Notes: generated from the sequence alone by a model not told the origin. Positions 1-8,449 are shown, numbered from the stretch's first letter. The stretch: DNA of 16,897 bases from Candidatus Latescibacterota bacterium (GCA_022826515.1 JAJDUT010000089.1:1-16897), one strand, 5' to 3'. Made by a program: numbers and translations.

Positions 1-1
1 C

Positions 2-280
2 CACGCCTTGTGGATCAACGCCGACGCGAGCGACGGCTCACTGCAAGTGGAACTGGTCGATCCGTTTGACCGGGTCGTGCCGGGTTTTGGCCGCGACGAC
101 TGCATACCCTTCTCGGGCAATGAGACAGAATACCAGATACAGTGGAAAGGTGATCCGCAAGACACGGACGGGAGCAAGACGGGTGGTCTCGAACAGAAGA
201 TGGTCTCACAAATGCGAGGGGGGCTCAAGGTCAAAGTGTACCTAGACCGCGCCAAACTATTTGCTCTCTATGCTTCTTAG
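2..280 (+). CDS. C-terminal fragment of a probable glycoside-hydrolase-type protein (5' truncated by window edge)
   Basis: The frame is open from base 2 and ends at TAG 278-280; codons before the first TTG (CAC GCC) read on in frame, so the true start lies outside the window. The visible part is about 92 residues of beta-sandwich character. The pattern LWINADAS...LQVELVD followed by VPGF...DC.PF.G and a final run KVKVYLDRAKLFALY matches the terminal domain often found at the end of sialidase-like or other predicted glycosidases in Planctomycetes and Latescibacterota. I recognise this from general familiarity, not from a search. The catalytic part is missing, so the reaction cannot be named. 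The gene converges on the heparinase-like gene and their stop codons overlap at TTAG (277-280). Confidence 0.7.
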   Translation, partial: HALWINADASDGSLQVELVDPFDRVVPGFGRDDCIPFSGNETEYQIQWKGDPQDTDGSKTGGLEQKMVSQMRGGLKVKVYLDRAKLFALYAS

Positions 281-3200
281 TCAGCACCGAGTCCCACGCA
301 ACTAAGCCGCCCCCCTGCCAAGCTGCACACCACGCCGCCTCGGCATGGCCACAAACCGCGAATTTCCGCTTCCATCGTCGCATACCCCACACACCTGCCG
401 TCTGCATCACAGGCTAGCAGCACGCCCTTTTCCACGGCTGCGACAATGTGCTCCCCGACCTGGGCAATGGCCCGAATCCACTCGCCGATCTGGACGTGCC
501 AGCGCAATTCCCCTTGGTAGCTGAAGGCGTAGAGTTCGCCAAATTCGCTGGCTGCGACTAGGCCGAAAGGAAAGGCGATGAGCCCTACAACTTCGCCGAC
601 GATATTGACGTGCCAGACTTCGGCCCCATCCTGCGGTTTAACCGCGTAGATCCAGCCGTCCTGCGTGCCATAGACAATTTCGCGCACCTCGTCTCCATCG
701 ACATCGACCAGTTGTAGATGGGTCAGGCCGATACCTCGGCGCGGCGTAGTGGCATTGCCCTCGGACCCCACTTCTTCAAAGGTGGTCCAGCGAAAGGACC
801 CATCGCTATTGTGCACATTCAGCGGAGTAGAGTATTCGGTCCCCGCAATCACCTCGGCCTGCCCATCTCCGTCCACATCCGCTGCGGCGAGCGCCGTGAT
901 CGCATGATAGCGCACCCACTCCGCCCATTCGAGCGTGCCATCCGCAGCAAAGGCGTTTATGTACCAGCCCACGGTGGACGCCAACACACTCGTGTGGCCC
1001 CGGCCCTCCAGATCGGCCACGGCTAGGCCGGAAACTTTTGCACCCCACCCCGAGTCTTTCAAGGTTTTGCACCAACGCTGCTCGCCGCTGTGGCCTTCAA
1101 GTACTACCAGTTGACCATCGTCCGTGCCCACCAGCGCTTCCGTCACCCCATCGGCGTCGATATCGGCCAAGAGCAGGGCACTGGGCGCTCTGTCTGGGTC
1201 CAGTCGATGCGACCACATCGCCGCACCGCCCCCAAGCTCCAGTTGGACGACCTCCCCTTCCTTAGTGCCAGCAAGTAAAATTTCATCGTGGACCGCTACA
1301 GCGCTTATCTCGGTCGGTCCCAAATCCCGGCTCCATTTGACGGTCCAGCCTCCTTCTGGCCGGAGTCGAGAAGGTTCCACCACAGCCGGGGAAGGTTCTG
1401 GCACGACGGCGTCCATGGCATCGCAGATGCGTTGCGCCGTTTCGCTCTGTCCCACTTGGAACGTCGCATGGGACCCGTCAAACACCTGCCAATCCCAATC
1501 CTCGCCCTCGGCAAAGCCCAAACGTTCAACGCCCTGCAAGGTCAGGGTATCTCCCTTTAGAGAGATCGCGAACATTTCGGCTTCAATTGCCAGTGCTCCC
1601 AAGCGGGCATGGCCGATGCCCAAAATGGTCGTCTCCTCCCCGTCGCGGATCTCGACAGTCCTTTCATTCAGGCGCGTTATGCAGATGTCGGGATGCGGCG
1701 TCAGCAGATTGATATAGACGAGATCATCCCCCGGCTGCATGGTGCGGGCGGCTTGCTGGTGCAGAACGTGGAGTATATCCCCGGCGTGTGGATAGTTGGA
1801 CCAGCGGCTTTTCACGTGCAAGTCGGCGACGATTTCCTGGGTCTCCCCATCGGCATTGTCGATGTAGAAGTGTTCGCCCTCCTGGTGCAGACACGCCCTA
1901 GATCCTCTGAGTTCAGCTTCGCCGACCAGCCGCCACAAGCAGTAGCAGCGGTAGTCCCCGGCCTCGGTGCATTGCAGTTGGTCAATCACTGCGAAATAGC
2001 GTCCCTTACCCCAGAAGATATTGCGCCGCCAGTCAACGCCGTTGTACCCAGTAGCCTCGGTCTGCACCAAGCCCAAGGCAGCACTTTCGCTGCTGTAGTT
2101 CACCGAGGCCAGCAGCGGCATCAGCAACCCATCTCCCGGCGACTGCAACACGCCCACTCCATCGCGGATGACAGCGATTGAGTTGTGGAACTTGGGTGCC
2201 GCCCGGATATAGTCGCCGTCCCCCAACCAAGCTCGGTCGTTCCACGTCAGCCGGACGATAGTATTGCTGTCCTCGTGCCCGTGACAGAACGTGCCGCTCC
2301 CTTCGAGCAATAGGTACTCATTCATCGGGTCAAAGTCGCGCCGCAGCGAGAGCTTGTCAAAGTAGTCTTTTTGTGGATCGGGCTGATTATCAACCGGGGC
2401 GTACGCGCGCACCCATCCCAGCGCTTTGTCCGGCAATTTCATCGCGTATATACCAAGCAGACCGACCGGTTCCTCGGGGACGCAATCGGCCAGCGCCAAT
2501 CCATCTTCGCTCCATTCGACGCCGGCATAAAGCCCCCGCAACACGTGTACCAGCGTCGGCTTCTTACCCGCACCCAGCCAGTTGAGGATCCACAGATGCT
2601 CGGGGTTGCGCACATACCAAGCGGAAACCATCGGCGCCCACAAGCGGCCTTCCCATCCTTGGGACGGAGAAAAAGGGGAGTACCCCGCAGTATCTCCGTG
2701 GTTGCTCTCGCTGCGCATATTGTCCGTAGTCACCACCGCTAGCGTACACAAATCGGCGATGTGGCCATTCTCGATGTACCCGTAGTCATTCTTAAGCAAC
2801 CCGTACGAGAGCGTCTCCTGGGGCACGAGCCAAGCGTACCCCACGCCACCGTCGTCGTTGGATCTGTAGCAATCGCTCTGACCGGCAAAAATCCGCTCCA
2901 CCACTTCCTCGGTGGGATCAAATTCGCGAATGCCGTAGCGCCTGCTCAGGTAGTTGTGGCCTGCTGCCAAATCCATGGCGATATAAGTAGTGTGATTCTG
3001 GCGAATCAGGTCCGGGGGATTGACTCTTTCCTCCATATAGAACAAGCCAGCCAAGTGGCGCAGCATCTCGCCCATCATGGTCACCACCCCACGGCGGTCG
3101 GCCTCGGTGTAGAGCGGACTATCCTCGATCAGCTCCCAGAGGTGAATGAGGCTGTGGAAGTGAAAAAAGCAGTGGTAGGTCTCCGGGTAGTCGCGCCGCT

Positions 3201-3870
3201 GAGCCAACCAAGGTTCCAGGGAACCGGCAAAGATGGCCGGCACGGCGCGGCCCCACACCGGATGGTCGGTCAGATAGTAATACCAAGCGTAGGTCTCCAC
3301 TCGACCGCCCCGAAAAGGCGTGGAGACCCAAGCGCCTTCCCAAGTTTTGAGATCGTCCTGCACCATCCTCTCCAGTTGTTCTTCCTCGGGAAACGGGGGC
3401 AGAGGATGCTGGAACTGAGCGGCGTGTACCCGTTGCAATTCCCCGTCACTAGTGCGGACCAAGCCCTCGAACACCGCAAAAGCCGCCAGCAGCCCTTCCC
3501 TACTGCTAGCCCCGAGAGCGATACAGTTTTTGCCATGGCCAAAGGGATCTGAAATCGACTTGACAAAATAGCCGTCCCCACCGGGGAAAAAGGTATCGGC
3601 AAAACAGCAGCGAGCCGTGTAGAGTCGCCGCAGCGCGGCATTGTTCGTCATATTGCCGCAGGCGATCACCTGCGCACTGCTAAAGAGCACGTCGGTGAAA
3701 TCCCGCTGCTCGACAACGTCGAGTGCCCGCCCCCCCACGGCGGCGATAGCACCTTGGAGTTGCACAACGGGCGGGGCCGCTTGGAAACCGTCCGGCACCA
3801 CCAGAATCGTATCCGCGGCGAGGTCGGTGTGGGGAAAGTGTCGTGAGTGCGCAAAGGCGAATTCTGTCAT
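277..3870 (-). CDS. Heparinase II/III-like protein fused to FG-GAP/PQQ-like beta-propeller
   Basis: 1197 residues, apparently without a signal peptide. Residues about 20-140 resemble the N-terminal domain of alpha-glucuronidases or GH20-type enzymes (VVPDG, CGN.TNN, IALGASSREGLLAAFAVF). Residues about 170-450 are a helical toroid-like region with QNH (291-293), ENGH (367-370) and ESNHGD..GYS (388-397). Residues 530-570 carry HGHEDSN (530-536) and FHNSIAV (561-567), typical of the heparinase II/III beta-sandwich, so a polysaccharide lyase on uronic-acid-containing glycans is likely. Residues about 840-1197 form a propeller with calcium-type loops DIDADG (903), DVDGDG (999) and DVDGDE (1056). 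There are 21 cysteines, which fits a cytoplasmic location better than an exported one. It starts one base after the upstream TIM-barrel gene stop (TGA-C-ATG), and its own AAGGA site is 13 bases away, so translational coupling is likely. The family call is fairly sure; substrate and active-site assignment are not. Confidence 0.8.
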   Translation of the reverse strand: MTEFAFAHSRHFPHTDLAADTILVVPDGFQAAPPVVQLQGAIAAVGGRALDVVEQRDFTDVLFSSAQVIACGNMTNNAALRRLYTARCCFADTFFPGGDGYFVKSISDPFGHGKNCIALGASSREGLLAAFAVFEGLVRTSDGELQRVHAAQFQHPLPPFPEEEQLERMVQDDLKTWEGAWVSTPFRGGRVETYAWYYYLTDHPVWGRAVPAIFAGSLEPWLAQRRDYPETYHCFFHFHSLIHLWELIEDSPLYTEADRRGVVTMMGEMLRHLAGLFYMEERVNPPDLIRQNHTTYIAMDLAAGHNYLSRRYGIREFDPTEEVVERIFAGQSDCYRSNDDGGVGYAWLVPQETLSYGLLKNDYGYIENGHIADLCTLAVVTTDNMRSESNHGDTAGYSPFSPSQGWEGRLWAPMVSAWYVRNPEHLWILNWLGAGKKPTLVHVLRGLYAGVEWSEDGLALADCVPEEPVGLLGIYAMKLPDKALGWVRAYAPVDNQPDPQKDYFDKLSLRRDFDPMNEYLLLEGSGTFCHGHEDSNTIVRLTWNDRAWLGDGDYIRAAPKFHNSIAVIRDGVGVLQSPGDGLLMPLLASVNYSSESAALGLVQTEATGYNGVDWRRNIFWGKGRYFAVIDQLQCTEAGDYRCYCLWRLVGEAELRGSRACLHQEGEHFYIDNADGETQEIVADLHVKSRWSNYPHAGDILHVLHQQAARTMQPGDDLVYINLLTPHPDICITRLNERTVEIRDGEETTILGIGHARLGALAIEAEMFAISLKGDTLTLQGVERLGFAEGEDWDWQVFDGSHATFQVGQSETAQRICDAMDAVVPEPSPAVVEPSRLRPEGGWTVKWSRDLGPTEISAVAVHDEILLAGTKEGEVVQLELGGGAAMWSHRLDPDRAPSALLLADIDADGVTEALVGTDDGQLVVLEGHSGEQRWCKTLKDSGWGAKVSGLAVADLEGRGHTSVLASTVGWYINAFAADGTLEWAEWVRYHAITALAAADVDGDGQAEVIAGTEYSTPLNVHNSDGSFRWTTFEEVGSEGNATTPRRGIGLTHLQLVDVDGDEVREIVYGTQDGWIYAVKPQDGAEVWHVNIVGEVVGLIAFPFGLVAASEFGELYAFSYQGELRWHVQIGEWIRAIAQVGEHIVAAVEKGVLLACDADGRCVGYATMEAEIRGLWPCRGGVVCSLAGGRLSCVGLGAD

Positions 3871-3871
3871 G

Positions 3872-5128
3872 TCAGCTAATAAATCCTTGCAGTACCTGCC
3901 ATTCCTCTTCGCTCATGTCCGAGTAATGCCAGTAGATGAGGCTTTGCAGGCCGCTGGCGACAATGGCCTGCAAGAGCAATTCGAGTTCGTTGGACGAGAT
4001 CCGCACCCCGCCGTGATGCAGGCCGACCCAAGGTTTGAGGCGCTCCACTGGACCAGTGCGGAAAATCATCTTGGCGATTTCCCCGGGTACGGTCTCGCGG
4101 AAAAAGGCTTCGTTGAGCGGTGCCGACAATTCGTCTAGGGTGCGCACGCCGGGCATGGTGAAGCCGAACAGCTTAAAGACAAAATCCAGCGCCAACCCCT
4201 CGTCCACGCCCTCGTTCAATTCCACCAGCGTTTTGGCGTAGCGGTACACCGTCCCCTTTAACCCGTCGATACCATGTTGCCAAAAGTAGAGCTTGGGAGC
4301 GATAAAATCGGTCACTTCACCTAAGCGCCGGTAATTGTATCCGGTCAGCGGCGCAAAAGCCGAGATGCGGGGGCCGCAGGCCAGTTTCAATTTCGGATCA
4401 ATCTCTTTGACACCGCGGTAAAATGCACCCACGTAGTGCTCGATACACGTGGTCTTGAAGCGGATCCAGTCGAAGAGCGCGGGCTCCTGCAAGAGCAAAT
4501 CCACTGCGTCAAAAGGCCCGGTCTGCGCCTCGATAAAACCGCGCATCACGGCCGGACTCAATGCGCTCAGGCGAGCCCGCAGGCGCTCGGCCGCTTCCTG
4601 CATGGCGGCGAAATCGCAACCCAATTCCCGCGCCTTGTTCTCGCAGTGGCGACAGAAACACCCGAATACGTCGCTGCGGTGTCCCGGCTCAATTTCGTAG
4701 CCGTATTCGGGGCCGTCGAGTACAAAACCGCCGGTGTCGGGATATTGGGCAAAGGTATCCCGGGTGCGCGCCAAGCCGTAGCGCACCTGCTCGGGATTGT
4801 TCAGACACGAGCCCGATTCGAACCAGCCGAACTGTCCCCAATCGTGGAAGTAGATGGCAAACCCCTTGTCGGCCGCAGCTTTCACCGCATCGCCGAAAAT
4901 GCGGCTCGACGCTTCTAGGTCGGCAGGCAGTTCAGGTGGCTGTTTTTCACAGCCTTGGTAAAAATCCACATTGGGAGCAAAGGAAGGGCCCTGAGTATCG
5001 CCTTGCCGCAAAATCAGATCGCCCAGCACCAATTCCCTGATGCCCCCGTCCCACAGGCGCTCGATAATATAGTCCGCGCCGTCGTTTTCAAATGCATGAA
5101 TCTGTCCCATGAACATCACAGGTCTCAT
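3872..5128 (-). CDS. Cytoplasmic TIM-barrel protein, putative glycoside hydrolase of uncertain family
   Basis: 418 residues with no signal peptide. The start is fixed by AAAGGAGGA six bases before the ATG. The order of strands and acidic loops fits a glycosidase-like (beta/alpha)8 barrel: LVLGDLIL near 34-41, YFHDWGQFGW at 93-102, FVLDGPEYGYE at 135-145 (D138 and E141 are candidate acids), FIAPKLYFW at 275-283, WVGLHHGG at 367-374 and LIYWHYSDM at 397-405. The cluster C157, C159, C162 and C171 (GCFCRHC..., LGCD) is often seen after the fourth strand in GH42-like or other uncharacterised barrels and may bind metal or be structural. I cannot place it in a numbered GH family. It is directly followed by the heparinase-like gene with a one-base gap, so the two probably act on the same substrate. 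Confidence 0.72.
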   Translation of the reverse strand: MRPVMFMGQIHAFENDGADYIIERLWDGGIRELVLGDLILRQGDTQGPSFAPNVDFYQGCEKQPPELPADLEASSRIFGDAVKAAADKGFAIYFHDWGQFGWFESGSCLNNPEQVRYGLARTRDTFAQYPDTGGFVLDGPEYGYEIEPGHRSDVFGCFCRHCENKARELGCDFAAMQEAAERLRARLSALSPAVMRGFIEAQTGPFDAVDLLLQEPALFDWIRFKTTCIEHYVGAFYRGVKEIDPKLKLACGPRISAFAPLTGYNYRRLGEVTDFIAPKLYFWQHGIDGLKGTVYRYAKTLVELNEGVDEGLALDFVFKLFGFTMPGVRTLDELSAPLNEAFFRETVPGEIAKMIFRTGPVERLKPWVGLHHGGVRISSNELELLLQAIVASGLQSLIYWHYSDMSEEEWQVLQGFIS

Positions 5129-5134
5129 GAGCTA

Positions 5135-5143
5135 TCCTCCTTT
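5135..5143 (-). promoter_or_regulatory. Strong Shine-Dalgarno of the TIM-barrel gene
   Basis: Read on the minus strand the site is AAAGGAGGA, six bases before ATG 5126-5128. It is nearly a full match to the anti-SD end of 16S rRNA and selects Met1 rather than the in-frame Met5 or Met7. Confidence 0.8.
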
Positions 5144-5160
5144 GTCGTGGTCTAGTCCGC

Positions 5161-8100
5161 TTACTTTTCCTCCAAGGCGACATATTTGTCGAGATCGCGC
5201 CGCGCCATGTCGAGATATGGATGGTCTCCGGCTTGATAGCATTTGACGCGGGCTTCGAGCAAATCGCGCTTCCAAGGCACGTGCGGTTCCAGCTCGTTGA
5301 GCACCTCTATGCAGTTCTGCGGAAAATTGAGCTCATAGCCCAGATTCAACAACGCGTTCAGCCGCGTCTCCCGCGCGTAATCCATGACAAACGGAGAACG
5401 CAGTGCCGCGTACAACCGCTCGGCATGAGCCGCATCCCGGCCGCCGAGGTCCACCGCTAGCGCCAAGCCGCGCTGCATGAGTGCTGGCCAAGCCCAAGGA
5501 TCGCGGCCGTATCCCGCAAAAGCGGACTCCAGTGCGACGACTGCGTCCGACATCCGTCCTTGGCGCGTGCGCAAAATGGCCAAGATCACATCCGCTTCAA
5601 CGGGCTGGAGGGCGCGCAACTGCTCGATGTACTGGGCGGTCTCCTCGCGCTGGTTGACCGCCATCATGTAGGCCACAGCCGACACTTCGTGCAGCCCGCG
5701 CGGCTGGCGCGGCTGGCTTTGCCACCACGCCAGCCCATTGCGCGACCTCGCTTCCCACCAAGCCGCTAGCGCTCGCAGGCGATATCGCTGGTGCAGCGTC
5801 AAATCCGGGTACCGGTCCGGGCGAACTTGTTCCCCTTGGCCAATCAGAAAAGCGAGACGCTGGTCTGCAACCCATTCCCAGTCCACGTCCCCACCCGTCA
5901 CGCGGGGTCGATTTTCTCCTCGGTCACGCGCCAATTTTTCCACCGTCTCGATATTGAAATGCCTGCCCAGCCCCAGATGGCGGGCAAAGGCGTACTCCAC
6001 CAAGGTGCGATCGTCTGTATTCAACGCCTGCTCGCGCGCCAATTCGCGCGCCACTGCGGGGCCAGCTACATAGTGGGCGAGGAAGCCTTCAAGATCCGCA
6101 GTGCGCCAGACGGCGGCCAGCGCACTGCGGTAGGGCTCCTCGGCGATCCGGGCGCACAATCTGGAAACGTCGTACGACACCGGCCCGGCAGACGACAGCA
6201 GCAGCAAATCCCCGCGCTGAGTCTGCCAAGTTTCCACGTGCGCAAAAACCGAACTCAGAGTAGCGTAGATGGTGCGAATGGTCTGTTCGTCCACCTCGTA
6301 CATTTGCACCCATTGCGCGAACAGACCGCCGTCGCGCAGCAGCGGAGCGACCCCTTCGTAGAATTCTCGCGTGTACAGGCTGGCGACTCCTGCCCGATAG
6401 GGATTGGAAGGCTCGGAGAAGATGAGGTCGTAGGATTGCCGGGTGGTCAGGACGACCTCCCGCCCATCGCCGACCACCGTATGCACCTTGGGGTGGCCGA
6501 CGGCGTTCACATTGACCGGCTCAAAGGCACTGGCCGCTTCGACCACAGCCGCCTCCAACTCCACCACATCGACGCGTTCCATTGCATCGATGGCAGCCAG
6601 CCAACCGGCCGTAGATCCGGTCCCAAGTCCAATGACCAAGGCATTGCGCGGCTGTGGATGCAGAATGGCTCCAATCATCCCACTCATAATCTGGGTGGAG
6701 GCGTCCCCCACTGCCGATCCTTCGCTCTTGCCGTTCAAAAAGAGCACTGGTCCCCGGTCGGACACGCGAATGGCCACCGAGCTTTCAATCCCTTCCCGCT
6801 CCCAGCGCACGGCGCGCCGCTGCCCTTGCATCCACCCCCGTATCTCGTTGGTACTCAAATTGGCCAGCATTTTCAGCCCCGCCCCAATCGGAGTGTGCCG
6901 CCACGCCGCCGTGGGTCCAGTCGCCAACAATAAGGACGCGGCGACCACAGCCAAAACGACCGCCAGCCCCGACTGTAGGCCAATCCATCTTGCGCTTTCC
7001 CCCTCCCGTCCATCTCTCGCCCACGCAAACGCAGCAATACCGCCGCCTAAAACCGCGAGCAGTACTACCACAAGTTGCCACGCGCCCGGCGCAGAAAGCC
7101 ACGGCAGCAAGGCGAATCCGCCGAGCAAAGCACCCAGAATGGCACCGAGTGTATTCCAAGCATAGGTCCAGCCCACGTCGAGCCCGAGCTGGCGCGCGCC
7201 GGGGCCGAGCAGCGCAATGAGGAGCGGAAACTGATACCCCGCAACAATAGCCGTAGGCAGCACCACAATACCCACCACTACGGACCACGAGAGCACCAGC
7301 CCGCCAAAACCCAGCGTCCCCCACTCGCGCAAGCCGCCTGCCAGCACGGCTAGCTGATCGCCCAGCGCAAAGGGAATGGCTACGCACAGCGCTTCCAGAA
7401 TGCACGTCAGTGCCAGCCCAGAGAGCGCGGGGCTCCGCTTGCGCCCCCACAACGCATAGGCGGTCCCCCCCAAGCCAATACCCAGCAGCGCCACAGCTAA
7501 GATGAGACCAAAGGTATAGGTGGTGCCCCCGAGCAGCGGTGCCAGCATCCGGTACCAGACCAGTTCCATGAGCAGAAAGGCCATCCCGACCACCGAGGCA
7601 GTGGCAAAAATCAGCAGCCGCACGTAGCTAGAGCGCCGCACCTCTCCATCTATCGCTGGCGCAATAGACACCTGCTTGTCAAAGACGGCTGAGTAGGCGC
7701 GCGCAATCCAAAGGGCACAGCCTCCAACGATGATGTTTAGCGCAGCAGCGGCCCACAGGGTCACATCGGCCCCTAGGCGTTCCAGTAGCGCGAAAGTAGC
7801 CAGCAAAGCCCCGGTCACAGCGCCGAGCGTGTTGATTCCGTACAGCACGGCGACCCGGCGTCTCCCAGCATCCTCATCGCCCCCGACCGCTCTGGCCGCA
7901 GCGGGTAGCGTTCCCCCCATGAGAAAGGTCGGAACAGCCAGCGCACACGCGGTTAGTACGAGCCGCACCAGCGTGGCCCCGACCGGCCCCAGCGACAGGA
8001 CTCCACCCAAGGCGACGTAGAACTCGCACGCCATCCACACCAGCAATGGCGTGAGGGCAGCCGAGGCCGCAATGAACAGTTCGAGGTAGGCGTATAGGGC

Positions 8101-8310
8101 TAAAGGCCGCGGGTTGCGGTCAACGCGCCGCCCGAACCAGAACCCACCCGCACCAAGGCCCCCCAGAAAGACGGACAGCACCGCGGCCGAGGCCAGCGTA
8201 GAAGCACCAAAGACAAAGCGGAATTCGCGCAGCCAGACCATCTGGTAGATCAGGGCACACATCCCCGACCCAAACAATAAGCCGGCGACCAATATCACGT
8301 GTCGCAACAT
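5161..8310 (-). CDS. Fused membrane transporter-like / spermidine-synthase-like SAM-dependent protein with C-terminal helical repeats
   Basis: 1049 residues. Residues 1 to about 465 hold around 12-13 hydrophobic segments (for example 4-26, 36-58, 110-132, 231-254, 264-287, 378-402, 443-465), laid out as two related halves; ALIYQMVWLREF (19-30) in the first matches LLMELVWYRMLAP (246-258) in the second. Residues about 500-710 are a spermidine-synthase-like fold: VIGLGTGSTAGW (559-570) is SAM motif I, VVELE (582-586) its acidic strand, and VGDGRE (613-618) follows. Where true aminopropyltransferases have a catalytic Asp (D-S/T-D-P type), this protein has SEPSNP (632-637), so polyamine synthesis is unlikely. 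Residues about 715-1049 are soluble, alpha-helical and TPR-like. This matches the widespread 'fused MFS/spermidine synthase' proteins, whose substrate is unknown to me. Start ATG 8308-8310 has only a weak AGG site. Confidence 0.85.
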   Translation of the reverse strand: MLRHVILVAGLLFGSGMCALIYQMVWLREFRFVFGASTLASAAVLSVFLGGLGAGGFWFGRRVDRNPRPLALYAYLELFIAASAALTPLLVWMACEFYVALGGVLSLGPVGATLVRLVLTACALAVPTFLMGGTLPAAARAVGGDEDAGRRRVAVLYGINTLGAVTGALLATFALLERLGADVTLWAAAALNIIVGGCALWIARAYSAVFDKQVSIAPAIDGEVRRSSYVRLLIFATASVVGMAFLLMELVWYRMLAPLLGGTTYTFGLILAVALLGIGLGGTAYALWGRKRSPALSGLALTCILEALCVAIPFALGDQLAVLAGGLREWGTLGFGGLVLSWSVVVGIVVLPTAIVAGYQFPLLIALLGPGARQLGLDVGWTYAWNTLGAILGALLGGFALLPWLSAPGAWQLVVVLLAVLGGGIAAFAWARDGREGESARWIGLQSGLAVVLAVVAASLLLATGPTAAWRHTPIGAGLKMLANLSTNEIRGWMQGQRRAVRWEREGIESSVAIRVSDRGPVLFLNGKSEGSAVGDASTQIMSGMIGAILHPQPRNALVIGLGTGSTAGWLAAIDAMERVDVVELEAAVVEAASAFEPVNVNAVGHPKVHTVVGDGREVVLTTRQSYDLIFSEPSNPYRAGVASLYTREFYEGVAPLLRDGGLFAQWVQMYEVDEQTIRTIYATLSSVFAHVETWQTQRGDLLLLSSAGPVSYDVSRLCARIAEEPYRSALAAVWRTADLEGFLAHYVAGPAVARELAREQALNTDDRTLVEYAFARHLGLGRHFNIETVEKLARDRGENRPRVTGGDVDWEWVADQRLAFLIGQGEQVRPDRYPDLTLHQRYRLRALAAWWEARSRNGLAWWQSQPRQPRGLHEVSAVAYMMAVNQREETAQYIEQLRALQPVEADVILAILRTRQGRMSDAVVALESAFAGYGRDPWAWPALMQRGLALAVDLGGRDAAHAERLYAALRSPFVMDYARETRLNALLNLGYELNFPQNCIEVLNELEPHVPWKRDLLEARVKCYQAGDHPYLDMARRDLDKYVALEEK

Positions 8311-8360
8311 TTGGCAAGCCTAAATGATTTGAATAATTCGAGCGGTGGATCGTCTGGTAC

Positions 8361-8400
8361 ATCCTATTCTGCGTCTATCTGCGTCCATCTGCGGATCACC
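8361..8400. repeat. 10-bp periodic CGCAGAT repeat in the intergenic region
   Basis: On the plus strand, successive 10-mers are ATCCTATTCT, GCGTCTATCT, GCGTCCATCT and GCGGATCACC. The middle two differ at one base and the flanking two are decayed copies. On the minus strand this reads CGCAGATGGA then CGCAGATAGA then CGCAGAATAG. It lies between the molybdoenzyme stop and the membrane-protein start. Short intergenic tandem repeats with a CGCAGAT core occur in many unrelated genomes, as far as I recall; no function is assigned here. Confidence 0.6.
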
Positions 8401-8429
8401 TTGTAAATGTGATGTAGGATTTCTATTCG

Positions 8430-8449
8430 ACATCAAACCTGTCTGATGT
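8430..8449 (-). other. Inverted repeat spanning the molybdoenzyme stop codon
   Basis: ACATCA (8430-8435) pairs with TGATGT (8444-8449) across an 8-base loop, and the TGA stop 8433-8435 lies inside one arm. TGATGTAG also recurs directly at 8410-8417 and 8444-8451. No U-run follows, so it is not a good intrinsic terminator; it may be a weak RNA hairpin or chance. Confidence 0.3.

Noticed and set aside
2761..3552. 263-codon plus-strand open frame
   Set aside because: It is antisense to the heparinase-like gene and has no recognisable motif or ribosome site.
277..5128. Sulfatase-linked glycosaminoglycan pathway explaining the sulfite-oxidase-like gene
   Set aside because: No sulfatase motif (C/S-x-P-x-R) protein is present, and sulfatases release sulfate rather than sulfite, so the link is not supported.
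6121..6843. True spermidine synthase (polyamine biosynthesis)
   Set aside because: The fold and SAM motif are present, but the catalytic Asp region is SEPSNP, and the fusion to membrane helices is typical of a different, uncharacterised family.
5791..6933. 380-codon open frame on the plus strand
   Set aside because: It lies wholly antisense to the SAM-binding part of the membrane protein, whose motifs are clear. The translation is low-complexity and has no recognisable domain or SD.
8311..8432. Intrinsic terminator after the molybdoenzyme or CRISPR-like array
   Set aside because: The palindrome has no following U-run. The 10-bp periodic units are too short and have no spacers, so neither interpretation holds.
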